Part shown: positions 1 through 6,886 of the stretch, piece after piece
Numbering within the stretch: position 1 is the first letter of the stretch
How the letters are laid out: every line of letters starts with the position of its first letter
NCBI GenBank assembly: GCA_947496695.1
Contig: CANMEI010000003.1
Location: 284,109 to 348,108, forward strand
Reading direction: 5' to 3'
Length of the DNA stretch: 64,000 bases
Source: an uncultured Cellulophaga sp.
GTDB taxonomy: Bacteria > Bacteroidota > Bacteroidia > Flavobacteriales > Flavobacteriaceae
Notes under the pieces: generated by a model
Told to the model about the DNA's origin: nothing
Seen by the model: the letters and a program-made list of their open reading frames with translations, nothing else
Databases searched by the model: none
Made by a program: the position numbers and the translations under genes

Positions 1-210
1 ACATTTAGCATACCATTTAAGTCCATTTTTACCTAAAAAAGAATGTAAAACCCCATCTTCTTCAAGCTTATCTAACACACGATAAATAGTGGTTTTATTT
101 AAGGTTGAACCAAGTCTTTCAATTAATGTTATTGCTGCAATAGCCCCTGCCCCTACTTTAAATTCACCCAATAAAACCTCAACAGATTTAGTTTTCCTAA
201 TTATTCCCAT
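1..210 (-). CDS. Fur-family transcriptional regulator (Zur-like), C-terminus outside the window
   Basis: Reading the minus strand from the ATG at 208-210 gives 70 residues running off the window edge. They form the winged-helix half of a Fur-type repressor, with the family pattern LNKTTIYRVLDKLEEDGVLH in the recognition-helix and wing region. Fur proteins are metal-dependent repressors. The metal ligands and dimerisation domain lie outside the window, so the metal cannot be read here. The divergent neighbours are remnants of merC and folE, a pairing that fits a zinc-type (Zur-like) regulator; that is inference. A TATATTTG element (220-213, minus strand) ends only two bases before the start codon, so the transcript would have almost no leader. 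Confidence 0.85.
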   Translation of the reverse strand, partial: MGIIRKTKSVEVLLGEFKVGAGAIAAITLIERLGSTLNKTTIYRVLDKLEEDGVLHSFLGKNGLKWYAKC

Positions 211-212
211 AA

Positions 213-281
213 AACAAATATAACGCAACTTAGTTGCATTAACAAATATTGTTATTTGCATTTGAAGCTCAGTTGCATTAA
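213..281. promoter_or_regulatory. Divergent control region with GCAAC/GTTGC palindrome (putative Fur/Zur box)
   Basis: Between the regulator and merC lies GCAACTTAGTTGC at 225-237, a perfect 5-bp palindrome with a 3-bp centre and partly symmetrical flanks. It abuts the TATATTTG -10 of the regulator, as expected for autorepression. A second, degraded copy (intact right half GTTGCATTA at 273-281, eroded left half) sits before merC. AACAAATATTGTT at 241-253 is also palindromic. Assignment to the adjacent Fur-type protein is inferred from position. Confidence 0.55.
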
Positions 282-289
282 TAAAATTA

Positions 290-640
290 ATGATATTTAT
301 AACCCGTAAACCAGATACCTTAAGAGCGTTAGCTAGTGTGTTATGTTTAATACACTGTTTAGCTACTCCTTTTATTTTTATTGTTCAAGCAAGCTCAATA
401 GACAATCATTCTACACTTACATGTTGGAAATTATTAGATTATATATTCTTGCTCATTTCATTTTTTTCTATTTATAGATTTACACAAACTACTACAATTA
501 TACTAAATGAAAAAATAGTATTATTAGTACTAGACGAAGTCATTATTTATGTACCTGCAATATCATTAGTTGCACAACACTTATAAAATAAAAAATATTG
601 CAAATGCAATACTAATAAATATTGTACAAATGAAGAATAA
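290..640 (+). pseudogene. Decayed MerC-domain membrane protein
   Basis: The open frame of 98 residues starts like flavobacterial MerC-domain proteins (KPDTLRALASVLCLIHCLAT, with the Cys-His pair in the first membrane segment). It stops at TAA 584-586. Reading on in the same frame gives NKKYCKCNTNKYCTNEE and a second TAA at 638-640. This Cys-rich tail is typical of the family, so the first stop is best read as TAT (Tyr) changed to TAA. The middle also looks shorter than usual between the helices, as if about 15 residues were lost in frame. MerC proteins are small metal-related membrane proteins. The tail overlaps the folE remnant start by 11 bases. Confidence 0.75.
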
Positions 641-1058
641 AGAACATATTGAACTATTGGGTGACAATCATTTTTCTTCAAATAGAGAAACGCCTTTGCG
701 CACCAATGATTTTGATAAATCTGATACTGAAAAAGCACAAAACATAGCGCATTATTTTGAAATGATTATGAAAGAGATGGGTTAGATTTAACTGATTAAA
801 GTTTATCTAGCACTCCATATCGTGTAGCTAAAATGTATGTGAAAGAGTTATTTTATAGCTTAAACCCTACTAATAAACCAAAGCTTTCAATCTTTGAAAA
901 CAAATATAGTTATCAAAAAATATTGGTGGAACAGAATATTACTATTAATTCTGCATGTGAATATCATTTTCACCCATAATAGGATATATCGTAAAGAATT
1001 TTTAAGCTTAATTGGTGAACAAAAAAGTCAAAAGTTAAAAGTGAGTATACCTATGTAA
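630..1058 (+). pseudogene. folE: Decayed GTP cyclohydrolase I (folE-type) gene
   Basis: From ATG 630 the frame reads MKNKEHIELLGDNHF and stops after EMIMKEMG at 783-785. One missing T restores LDLTD, followed by an in-frame TAA, then SLSSTPYRVAKMYVKELFYS and ITINSACEYHFHP. These are the GTP cyclohydrolase I core and the Cys-x-x-His zinc-ligand region (here CEYH). Stop codons follow, then RKEFLSLIGEQ, which matches the FolE C-terminus. The intervening central and substrate-binding part is missing. Frameshift, nonsense codons and a large deletion leave no functional enzyme. A zinc-enzyme paralogue beside a Fur-type regulator fits a former Zur-type regulon. The essential folE copy should lie elsewhere. 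Confidence 0.8.
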
Positions 1059-1170
1059 ATATTCCTATTTTTGGTAACTACTTTATTATACTAATAACGT
1101 AGTTTCTTTTGCTTTAAAATAGATATAGCTACAACCAAACAATTGTGTAAATTGTTTTTACCTAAACAAT

Positions 1171-1725
1171 ATAGATATCATCGAACAAAAGCTTATACAG
1201 AAAATATCAAAAGGTGATCAAAAAGCCTTTCAGGATTTATATGTTTTGTATAACAGCAAAGTATATAATACTGCATTAAGTTATTTACACTGCCCTGAAG
1301 AATCTAAAGAAATTACTCAAGATGTTTTTCTTACAATTTTTAAAAAAGCAGATTCTTTTAAAGGAAATTCTAAAGTCAGTACTTGGATATATCGGATTAC
1401 TATTAATAAAGCACTAAATCAAATTGAAAAATATAAACGAAGACCAAGTTCTGATATTCCACTAAAAGACCACTACAGAATAGACTTTGAACACCCTGGA
1501 GTTTTGTTAGAGCATAAGGAAAACTCTAAATATTTATTTGCAGTAATTGATACATTAGTCGAAACACAAAAGACCGCTTTTATATTAAGCTATATAGAAA
1601 ATTTACCTAGGCAAGAAGTTGCAAATATTATGAATACCTCTTTAAAATCAGTAGAAAGCCTTTTACAAAGAGCTAAAACCAATCTCAAGAAAAAATTAAT
1701 TTCTATTTACCCCGAAGGAAATTAA
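1171..1725 (+). CDS. ECF-type RNA polymerase sigma factor, no canonical start codon visible
   Basis: Sigma-70 region 2 is clear (KVYNTALSYL, EITQDVFLTIFKKA, KVSTWIYRITINKALNQIEK), as is the region 4 helix-turn-helix (LPRQEVANIMNTSLKSVESL). The first ATG/GTG/TTG is TTG 1246, which would remove the first helix of region 2. The same frame is open upstream from 1126 and already encodes the family-like stretch DIIEQKLIQKISKGDQKAF from 1174. The listed start is therefore the homology limit, at ATA 1171, not a proven initiation codon. Either a rare start is used or the start was lost. It leads a close-packed run (gap 8, then 1 base) with a small membrane protein and a Spy/CpxP-like protein, the usual layout of an envelope-stress or metal-stress ECF system. 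Confidence 0.8.
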   Translation: MDIIEQKLIQKISKGDQKAFQDLYVLYNSKVYNTALSYLHCPEESKEITQDVFLTIFKKADSFKGNSKVSTWIYRITINKALNQIEKYKRRPSSDIPLKDHYRIDFEHPGVLLEHKENSKYLFAVIDTLVETQKTAFILSYIENLPRQEVANIMNTSLKSVESLLQRAKTNLKKKLISIYPEGN

Positions 1726-1733
1726 AAAAAATA

Positions 1734-2051
1734 ATGTCTAATAAAGTAAATAAGATACTTATGAATAAAAAAGAACAATGGGCAAATGAAGTTTTAGACA
1801 GCTTGAATGGCATAAAAAAAGCTAGTCCTGATTCTGATTTGTTCAATAAAATAGTTGCACAACTACCAACAGAAAATTCGACAAAAATAATTCCATTATC
1901 CTATTTATCTTGGGTTGCCGTCGCCGCCTGTTTAATAATATGTGTAAATATTTATGTATTTAATGCTACATTAAATACAACAAAACAAGAACAAGAATTA
2001 GTAACTACAACTACTGTTTTAAGTGACTACTCTATTTACAATTCTAATTAG
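1734..2051 (+). CDS. Small single-helix membrane protein, putative anti-sigma factor
   Basis: The protein has 105 residues with a hydrophilic N-terminal half (about 55-60 residues), one membrane helix around residues 60-77 (SYLSWVAVAACLIICVNIYV) and a short outer tail. It starts 8 bases after the sigma gene and ends 1 base before the next start. A small cytoplasmic domain plus one helix, directly behind an ECF sigma gene, is the usual plan of an anti-sigma factor that holds sigma at the membrane. No zinc-finger HxxxCxxC motif is present and I recognise no named family, so the role rests on position and topology. Confidence 0.6.
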   Translation: MSNKVNKILMNKKEQWANEVLDSLNGIKKASPDSDLFNKIVAQLPTENSTKIIPLSYLSWVAVAACLIICVNIYVFNATLNTTKQEQELVTTTTVLSDYSIYNSN

Positions 2052-2052
2052 C

Positions 2053-2490
2053 ATGAAAAAAGACACTGTTTTCAAAATTATTATTATAGTCTTATTAGCA
2101 TTAAACACACTACAATTGGCTGGTTTTTTATTAAAACCTAAACCTCTTCATAAAAGTGAATTTCGTGATATTGCAGCAACTATTTTAATGTTAAACGAAA
2201 CTCAAAAAAGTAAGTTATACAATTTTGCAGAAACGCATAATAGCAAAATTCAAGGTTTATTAAAAAAACAAAATCAATTACTACCTCAATATTTTGATAC
2301 TCCAAACGACTCTTTACTACAATTAATTACCAAAATTGAAACTGAAAAAATAAAAATAACTAAACAACATTTTTCTAATATAAAAAGCTTATTAAATAAA
2401 GAACAATTATTAAATTTTGAAAAATATAAAAAAGAAGCTTTGTTAAATATATTAAAGGCTGATAAACCCAAAAAAGAACCTATAGAATAA
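2053..2490 (+). CDS. Spy/CpxP-like periplasmic protein (heavy-metal sensor type)
   Basis: Translation from ATG 2053 gives 145 residues: an N-terminal membrane anchor (residues 7-26), then an all-helical, Lys- and Gln-rich periplasmic part. The pattern MLNETQKSKLYNFAETHN, then a second helix pair ending LNKEQLLNFEKYKKE, is the arrangement of the Spy/CpxP/ZraP family. Those periplasmic helical proteins bind misfolded protein or metal and modulate envelope-stress signalling. The frame is open 30 bases further upstream, but only from a TTG inside the previous gene. As third gene of the sigma run it may sense the stress or be the output. A hairpin with T-run follows at 2519. Confidence 0.7.
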   Translation: MKKDTVFKIIIIVLLALNTLQLAGFLLKPKPLHKSEFRDIAATILMLNETQKSKLYNFAETHNSKIQGLLKKQNQLLPQYFDTPNDSLLQLITKIETEKIKITKQHFSNIKSLLNKEQLLNFEKYKKEALLNILKADKPKKEPIE

Positions 2491-2518
2491 AAAATAGTCT
2501 CCTAAATAATAATTAAAC

Positions 2519-2555
2519 AATGCATCATCAAATATAAAGGTGATGCATTTTTTTT
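2519..2555 (+). terminator. Rho-independent terminator after the sigma operon
   Basis: AATGCATCA (2519-2527) pairs perfectly with TGATGCATT (2541-2549) across a 13-base loop and is followed by T residues to 2555. It ends the sigma/anti-sigma/Spy-like transcript 29 bases after the last stop codon. Confidence 0.8.
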
Positions 2556-2648
2556 GAAAAAAAATTAGTTTCCAGCGAAGGATTTTTAAAAAATTACTGT
2601 CTAACTCTATATAAAGTAAATTAAGTAAAAGTTATAATGTATTTAAAA

Positions 2649-3026
2649 ATGAAAAAAATTGGAGTTTTAGTAATAGCATTAAGTCTTTTTGTTGCTTGTG
2701 GTTCTAACGAAAAGAAAAAAGAAAACCAAAGTGATCAAAAACAAACAGTTCAAATTGAAAGCAAACAAAAAATAAAACAAAAACCAGGAGAAGAAGGTCC
2801 TGATGGACCAGGTCAAGGACCAGAAGATAGACCTGAAAGACCAACAATCGAAGAATTATTGGCTGACTTAGACACTAATGATGATGGAAAATTGTCTAAA
2901 AGTGAAGCAAGAGGTCCTTTAAAAAATGAATTTTCTTCGATTGACACAAACAACGATGGTTATTTAGTTGTTGATGAATTAAAAAATATGCCTAAACCCG
3001 AAGGTAGGCCAAATGATAAACATTAA
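2649..3026 (+). CDS. EF-hand lipoprotein
   Basis: From ATG 2649 the product has 125 residues. The other ATG, four codons upstream at 2637, would put MYLK before the signal. The signal ends in LFVAC, so Cys17 is the likely lipidated residue. A charged linker and a Pro/Gly/Glu-rich stretch follow (residues 45-65), then two canonical 12-residue EF-hand loops: DTNDDGKLSKSE at 75-86 and DTNNDGYLVVDE at 99-110. These should bind Ca2+ or a similar divalent cation at the cell surface or in the periplasm. The Pro/Gly/Arg-rich linker resembles linkers in the YHYH proteins at 28.2 and 35.5 kb. It lies between a terminator and a small lipoprotein gene. Confidence 0.85.
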   Translation: MKKIGVLVIALSLFVACGSNEKKKENQSDQKQTVQIESKQKIKQKPGEEGPDGPGQGPEDRPERPTIEELLADLDTNDDGKLSKSEARGPLKNEFSSIDTNNDGYLVVDELKNMPKPEGRPNDKH

Positions 3027-3050
3027 TTTTTCTTTTTAAAAAATCAAAAC

Positions 3051-3188
3051 ATGAAATTTAAAACAATTTTAAAGTGCTTATTATTAGTTACAAGTATTAC
3101 ACTTTTAGTTTCTTGTAGAACAGAAAAAAATAAAAAAAATAACGGTAAAGACAAACATAAAAATCAAATTTCAATATTCAGTTCTTAA
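3051..3188 (+). CDS. Very small lipoprotein (45 aa)
   Basis: ATG 3051 opens a 45-codon frame ending at TAA 3186-3188. Residues 1-21 form a complete lipoprotein signal with the lipobox LLVSC (Cys22). The rest is a short Lys/Asn-rich tail without a folded domain. It follows the EF-hand gene by 24 bases and so probably shares its transcript. No homologue is recognised. The intact signal and operon position support a real gene, but a truncated remnant of a larger lipoprotein is possible. Confidence 0.5.
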   Translation: MKFKTILKCLLLVTSITLLVSCRTEKNKKNNGKDKHKNQISIFSS

Positions 3189-3272
3189 TAGAATACTCCC
3201 TTCACAACCACCACTTTAAATAATCATAAACCAATATAAAGTTTAATCAATAACAACATATTAAAATTGAAG

Positions 3273-4745
3273 ATGAAAAAAAACTTTATTAAAAATAGTT
3301 TATTATTATTTGCATTAATACTAGCAAGTTGTAGTGACGATGACTATTCAATAACAGATGATAGTACAGATGATGATACTGAAGAAACATCAACAACAAC
3401 TGTAGATAATTCTGATTATACCGTAGGGCTAATTACCAAAACTGATGATGTAGCAGATGGTTACACACTTTTTTCACCAATTAGAAGTACTAATACATAT
3501 TTAATAGACAATTGTGGAGAATTAGTACAATCTTGGTCTTCAGATTATACACCTCAAGCTTTTTACCTTTTAGAAAATGGCTATTTATTACGTACTGCAA
3601 CATTAACAGCTGTTAACTCTGAATTTGAAGAAGCTGGTGGACAAACTGGGCGTGTAGAATTATTTAATACAGATGGTGATCTTACATGGTATCATGAGTT
3701 CAACAGTACTACAGAGTTTATGCACCATGATGTTGAATATATTGAGAGTACCGGAAACGTTTTAGTTATGGTTTGGGAAAAACACTCTATTACAGAAGCA
3801 GAAGAAGCAGGCTATTCTGGTGGTGTAGCACTGTGGAGTGAAAAAATTATAGAACTTGACCCAGATAGTGATGAAACTGTTTGGGAATGGGATGCCTGGG
3901 ACCATTTAGTACAAGATGAAAACGCAAATGAAGATAATTATGGTGTTGTTGCTGATAACCCTCAATTATTAAACGTAAACTACTCTTCTGGAGATGCTGA
4001 ATATGAATCTGATTGGTTACACATGAACTCTGTTGACTATAATGAAAGCTTAGATCAAATTGTAGTTAATAGTCGTAATTTAAGTGAGTTCTTCATTATA
4101 GATCATTCTACAACTACAGCAGAAGCGGCTTCACATGAAGGTGGTATATATGATAATGGTGGAGACATATTATTTAGATGGGGAAATCCACAAACCTATG
4201 ATATGGGTGATGACGATGATCAAAAATTATTCTTACAACACGATGCAAACTGGATTGATTCTGACTATCAAGATGGTGGACAAATTATGGTATTTAATAA
4301 TCAAACTGGTTATAATGAAGGTATAGATTATTCTACTATTGATGTTATTGATACTGAGGTAAATTCTGATGGATCATATTCTTTAAATACGGATAGTACT
4401 TATGGTCTAGATGATTTTACATGGACTTATGAAGCTTCTACAAATACAGACTTTTATGCCGCAAATATTTCTGGAGCTCGTCGTTTATCAAACGGTAACA
4501 CAATGATTTGTGAGGGTACTACAGGTACATTTTTTGAAGTTACTTACGATGGAGAAATTGTATGGAAATATATTAACCCTATTGATGAAACAGGAGCTGT
4601 AGATCAATATAGTACTGCAAGTAAAAACTTTGTATTTAGATGTACAAAATATGAAACTGATTATTCTGGCTTAGAATATTTCGATTTAACCTCACAAGGT
4701 ACTATTGAAAGTGGTTCTGATTATAGCTGTACCGTTTCTGAATAA
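3273..4745 (+). CDS. Arylsulfotransferase-like (ASST family) lipoprotein
   Basis: Starting at ATG 3273 the product has 490 residues. The signal ends in LILASC, followed by an Asp/Thr/Ser-rich linker to about residue 45. The body has the repeated beta-blade pattern of ASST-type propellers (GYTLFSPIRSTNTYLID, GYLLRTATL, MHHDVEYIESTGNVLVMVW, LHMNSVDYNESLDQIVVNSR, ARRLSNGNTMICEG). Characterised ASST enzymes move sulfate between phenolic compounds in the periplasm using a catalytic His. Many Bacteroidota homologues are untested, so activity here is inferred from family only. The protein is very acidic. It follows the EF-hand and small lipoprotein genes and ends before a perfect 21-bp hairpin. Confidence 0.75.
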   Translation: MKKNFIKNSLLLFALILASCSDDDYSITDDSTDDDTEETSTTTVDNSDYTVGLITKTDDVADGYTLFSPIRSTNTYLIDNCGELVQSWSSDYTPQAFYLLENGYLLRTATLTAVNSEFEEAGGQTGRVELFNTDGDLTWYHEFNSTTEFMHHDVEYIESTGNVLVMVWEKHSITEAEEAGYSGGVALWSEKIIELDPDSDETVWEWDAWDHLVQDENANEDNYGVVADNPQLLNVNYSSGDAEYESDWLHMNSVDYNESLDQIVVNSRNLSEFFIIDHSTTTAEAASHEGGIYDNGGDILFRWGNPQTYDMGDDDDQKLFLQHDANWIDSDYQDGGQIMVFNNQTGYNEGIDYSTIDVIDTEVNSDGSYSLNTDSTYGLDDFTWTYEASTNTDFYAANISGARRLSNGNTMICEGTTGTFFEVTYDGEIVWKYINPIDETGAVDQYSTASKNFVFRCTKYETDYSGLEYFDLTSQGTIESGSDYSCTVSE

Positions 4746-4813
4746 TTTATTAGCACACATATAATGTTTACTACATTACCTAATAGTTTGCAGTAAACAA
4801 TAAAACTAGATAA

Positions 4814-4865
4814 TTTATAGCGGATAAAAACCTTGAAATAAATAAAGGTTTTTATCCGCTATAAA
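4814..4865. terminator. Perfect 21-bp inverted repeat, probable terminator
   Basis: The arms at 4814-4834 and 4845-4865 are perfectly complementary over 21 bases, with a 10-base loop. The stem contains AAAAACC/GGTTTTT, giving a U-rich 3' arm but no long T-run after it. It lies 68 bases after the arylsulfotransferase-like gene and should end that transcript. Confidence 0.7.
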
Positions 4866-4992
4866 TATAAAAACACACCCTTTAAGTATACTACCCTATT
4901 TACTTACTAAAAATAGTAATAATTTTAATATCATTATTTAAACAAAGCTTAATCAATCTAAATTTGTTTTAGCTATTATAATATTAATTTGA

Positions 4993-5000
4993 TATTTTTG
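4993..5000 (+). promoter_or_regulatory. Probable -10 element of the pyr operon
   Basis: TATTTTTG at 4993-5000 matches the Bacteroidota -10 consensus TAnnTTTG and lies 20 bases before the pyrR ATG. The leader would be only about 14 bases, too short for a PyrR-type attenuator, and no such structure is visible. The rest of 4866-4992 shows nothing recognisable. Confidence 0.5.
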
Positions 5001-5020
5001 TAGTCACACAAAAATTAGGC

Positions 5021-5566
5021 ATGAGTCAAAAAGTATTGCTTTCTTCAAAAGAGATAAATATTATCCTGCATCGCTTGGCTTGTCAGCTTTTAGAAAACCA
5101 TTTAGATTTTAAGAATACCGTATTAATAGGTTTACAACCACGTGGTATTTATTTAGCACAACGTTTAAACGATATTTTAAAATCGGAATACGGAGTAAAA
5201 CATATAGATTTAGGGTTTTTAGATATTACTTTTTATAGAGATGATTTTCGCAGAGGAGATAAAACACTAGAAGCGAATAAGACGAATATCAATTTTTTAG
5301 TAGAAGATAAAAATGTAGTTCTTGTAGATGATGTTTTATATACAGGGCGAAGCATTAGATCAGCCTTAACAGCAATACAATCTTTCGGTCGACCATTAGA
5401 TATAGAATTGTTAACGTTGATTGATAGAAGATTTAGTAGACATTTGCCAATTCAGCCCAATTATAGAGGCCGACAGGTTGATGCCATAAATAATGAAAAA
5501 GTTAAGGTGATGTGGAAAGAAAATGACGGTGAAGACACTGTTTATTTAATAAAAACAACAGCTTAA
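5021..5566 (+). CDS. pyrR: PyrR-type phosphoribosyltransferase
   Basis: The 181-residue protein has the type I phosphoribosyltransferase fold. Its PRPP-binding motif VVLVDDVLYTGRS is at about residues 102-114, with the PyrR-type segments GLQPRGIYLAQRL and DITFYRDD upstream. In Gram-positive bacteria PyrR is a uracil phosphoribosyltransferase and an RNA-binding attenuator of pyr genes. In Bacteroidota the enzyme is conserved, but RNA control is less certain and no attenuator is visible in the short leader. It is followed 22 bases later by pyrB, so both act in UMP synthesis and salvage. Confidence 0.92.
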   Translation: MSQKVLLSSKEINIILHRLACQLLENHLDFKNTVLIGLQPRGIYLAQRLNDILKSEYGVKHIDLGFLDITFYRDDFRRGDKTLEANKTNINFLVEDKNVVLVDDVLYTGRSIRSALTAIQSFGRPLDIELLTLIDRRFSRHLPIQPNYRGRQVDAINNEKVKVMWKENDGEDTVYLIKTTA

Positions 5567-5588
5567 ATAAATTTAGGAAATAACAATT

Positions 5589-6515
5589 ATGAGCGAATTA
5601 AGTGTAAACCACTTGTTAGGAATTAAATATCTTAAAGAAAAAGATATTCAGCTTATTTTTGAAACTGCCGATCATTTTAAAGAAGTCATCAATCGTTCGA
5701 TTAAAAAAGTACCTTCTTTACGTGATATAACTATTGCCAATGTTTTTTTTGAAAATAGTACTCGTACCAAACTCTCTTTTGAGTTAGCTGAAAAACGTTT
5801 ATCAGCCGATGTTATTAATTTTTCAGCAGGGCAATCATCAGTAAAAAAAGGAGAAACTTTAGTAGATACCGTTAATAACATATTATCTATGAAAGTAGAT
5901 ATGGTAGTTATGCGTCATCCTAACCCTGGAGCAGGAATATTTTTATCAAAACATGTAAAAGCTGCTATTGTAAATGCGGGTGATGGCGCACATGAACACC
6001 CTACACAAGCACTATTAGATTCATATTCAATTCGTGAAAAATTAGGTGATGTAGCTGGTAAAAATGTGGTTATTGTTGGTGATATTTTACACTCACGAGT
6101 AGCTTTATCAAATATATTTGCATTAAAACTACAAGGTGCTAATGTAAAGGTCTGTGGTCCAAAAACTTTAATTCCTAAATATATTGAGTCTTTAGGTGTA
6201 GAAGTTGAAACAGACCTACGCAAAGCTTTAAATTGGTGTGATGTTGCAAACATGCTTCGCATACAAAATGAGCGATTAGATATTAGTTATTTCCCTACAA
6301 CCAGAGAATACACACAACAGTTTGGTGTGAATAAAAAACTATTAGAAAGTTTAGATAAAGAAATTGTAATAATGCACCCAGGACCAATAAATCGTGGTGT
6401 TGAAATTACAAGTGATGTAGCCGATTCAAAGCAATCAATCATACTTAATCAAGTAGAAAATGGTGTCGCAATTCGAATGGCAGTAATATATTTATTAGCT
6501 TCAAAAATAAAATAA
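5589..6515 (+). CDS. pyrB: Aspartate carbamoyltransferase catalytic subunit
   Basis: The protein has 308 residues, the normal length for the catalytic chain. It carries the carbamoyl-phosphate loop FFENSTRTKLSFE, the HPTQALLD motif, a Rossmann-like VVIVGDILHSRVA and the C-terminal HPGPINRGVEI, all ATCase hallmarks. It forms N-carbamoyl-L-aspartate from carbamoyl phosphate and aspartate, the second step of pyrimidine synthesis. No pyrI regulatory subunit is adjacent. It lies between pyrR and a short gene starting 6 bases after its stop, so co-transcription is likely. Confidence 0.96.
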   Translation: MSELSVNHLLGIKYLKEKDIQLIFETADHFKEVINRSIKKVPSLRDITIANVFFENSTRTKLSFELAEKRLSADVINFSAGQSSVKKGETLVDTVNNILSMKVDMVVMRHPNPGAGIFLSKHVKAAIVNAGDGAHEHPTQALLDSYSIREKLGDVAGKNVVIVGDILHSRVALSNIFALKLQGANVKVCGPKTLIPKYIESLGVEVETDLRKALNWCDVANMLRIQNERLDISYFPTTREYTQQFGVNKKLLESLDKEIVIMHPGPINRGVEITSDVADSKQSIILNQVENGVAIRMAVIYLLASKIK

Positions 6516-6521
6516 TAGCGT

Positions 6522-6854
6522 ATGATTTTTGATTCAGATGGAACAACTACAATTGTTCATCAAGAAAATGCAACTTTAAAAATATTTATTAAGAATTTAT
6601 TAGGTGGTTATGATCAGGTTAAAAATGATCATATTATTGTAAACCTTTTTTCATTTTCAGAATTGACTACGAATGATGTGATGGAATTTTTAGAAATTTC
6701 AAATAAACACAGAGCTTCAAAAAAATCTTTTGTTTTGGTAAGTGAGCGAATTTCTTATGATGATGCGCCAGAGGAATTAGCTATTGCGCCAACGATTCAA
6801 GAAGCAAAAGATATTATAGAGATGGAAGAAATTGAGAGAGATTTAGGGTTGTAA
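6522..6854 (+). CDS. Conserved hypothetical protein between pyrB and rnz
   Basis: This is a 110-residue soluble acidic protein with no signal or membrane segment. It shows an alternating beta/alpha pattern (ATLKIFIKN, HIIVNLFSF, ELTTNDVMEFLEISNKHR, KKSFVLVSERI) and ends in an acidic helix with EAKDIIEMEEIERDLG. The layout recalls a small STAS-like or ferredoxin-like fold, but I recognise no family and assign no function. Its start lies 6 bases after pyrB and rnz begins about 30 bases after its stop. It is therefore probably part of a pyrR-pyrB-orf-rnz transcript. Confidence 0.7.
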   Translation: MIFDSDGTTTIVHQENATLKIFIKNLLGGYDQVKNDHIIVNLFSFSELTTNDVMEFLEISNKHRASKKSFVLVSERISYDDAPEELAIAPTIQEAKDIIEMEEIERDLGL

Positions 6855-6886
6855 ACTCCCTACTCTTTAAAATGAAGTAGATTATG

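Noticed and set aside
570..785. 71-codon open frame as a separate small gene
   Set aside because: From residue 21 (ATG 630) it is the start of a folE remnant and stops at a frameshift; the upstream part is the merC tail in another frame.
4814..4865. Long inverted repeat as a mobile-element end or attenuator of pyrR
   Set aside because: No target-site duplication or transposase is near, and a pyrR -10 at 4993 lies downstream, so it belongs to the preceding gene.
5915..6262. 115-codon minus-strand open frame inside pyrB
   Set aside because: Antisense shadow of conserved pyrB codons with no recognisable domain.
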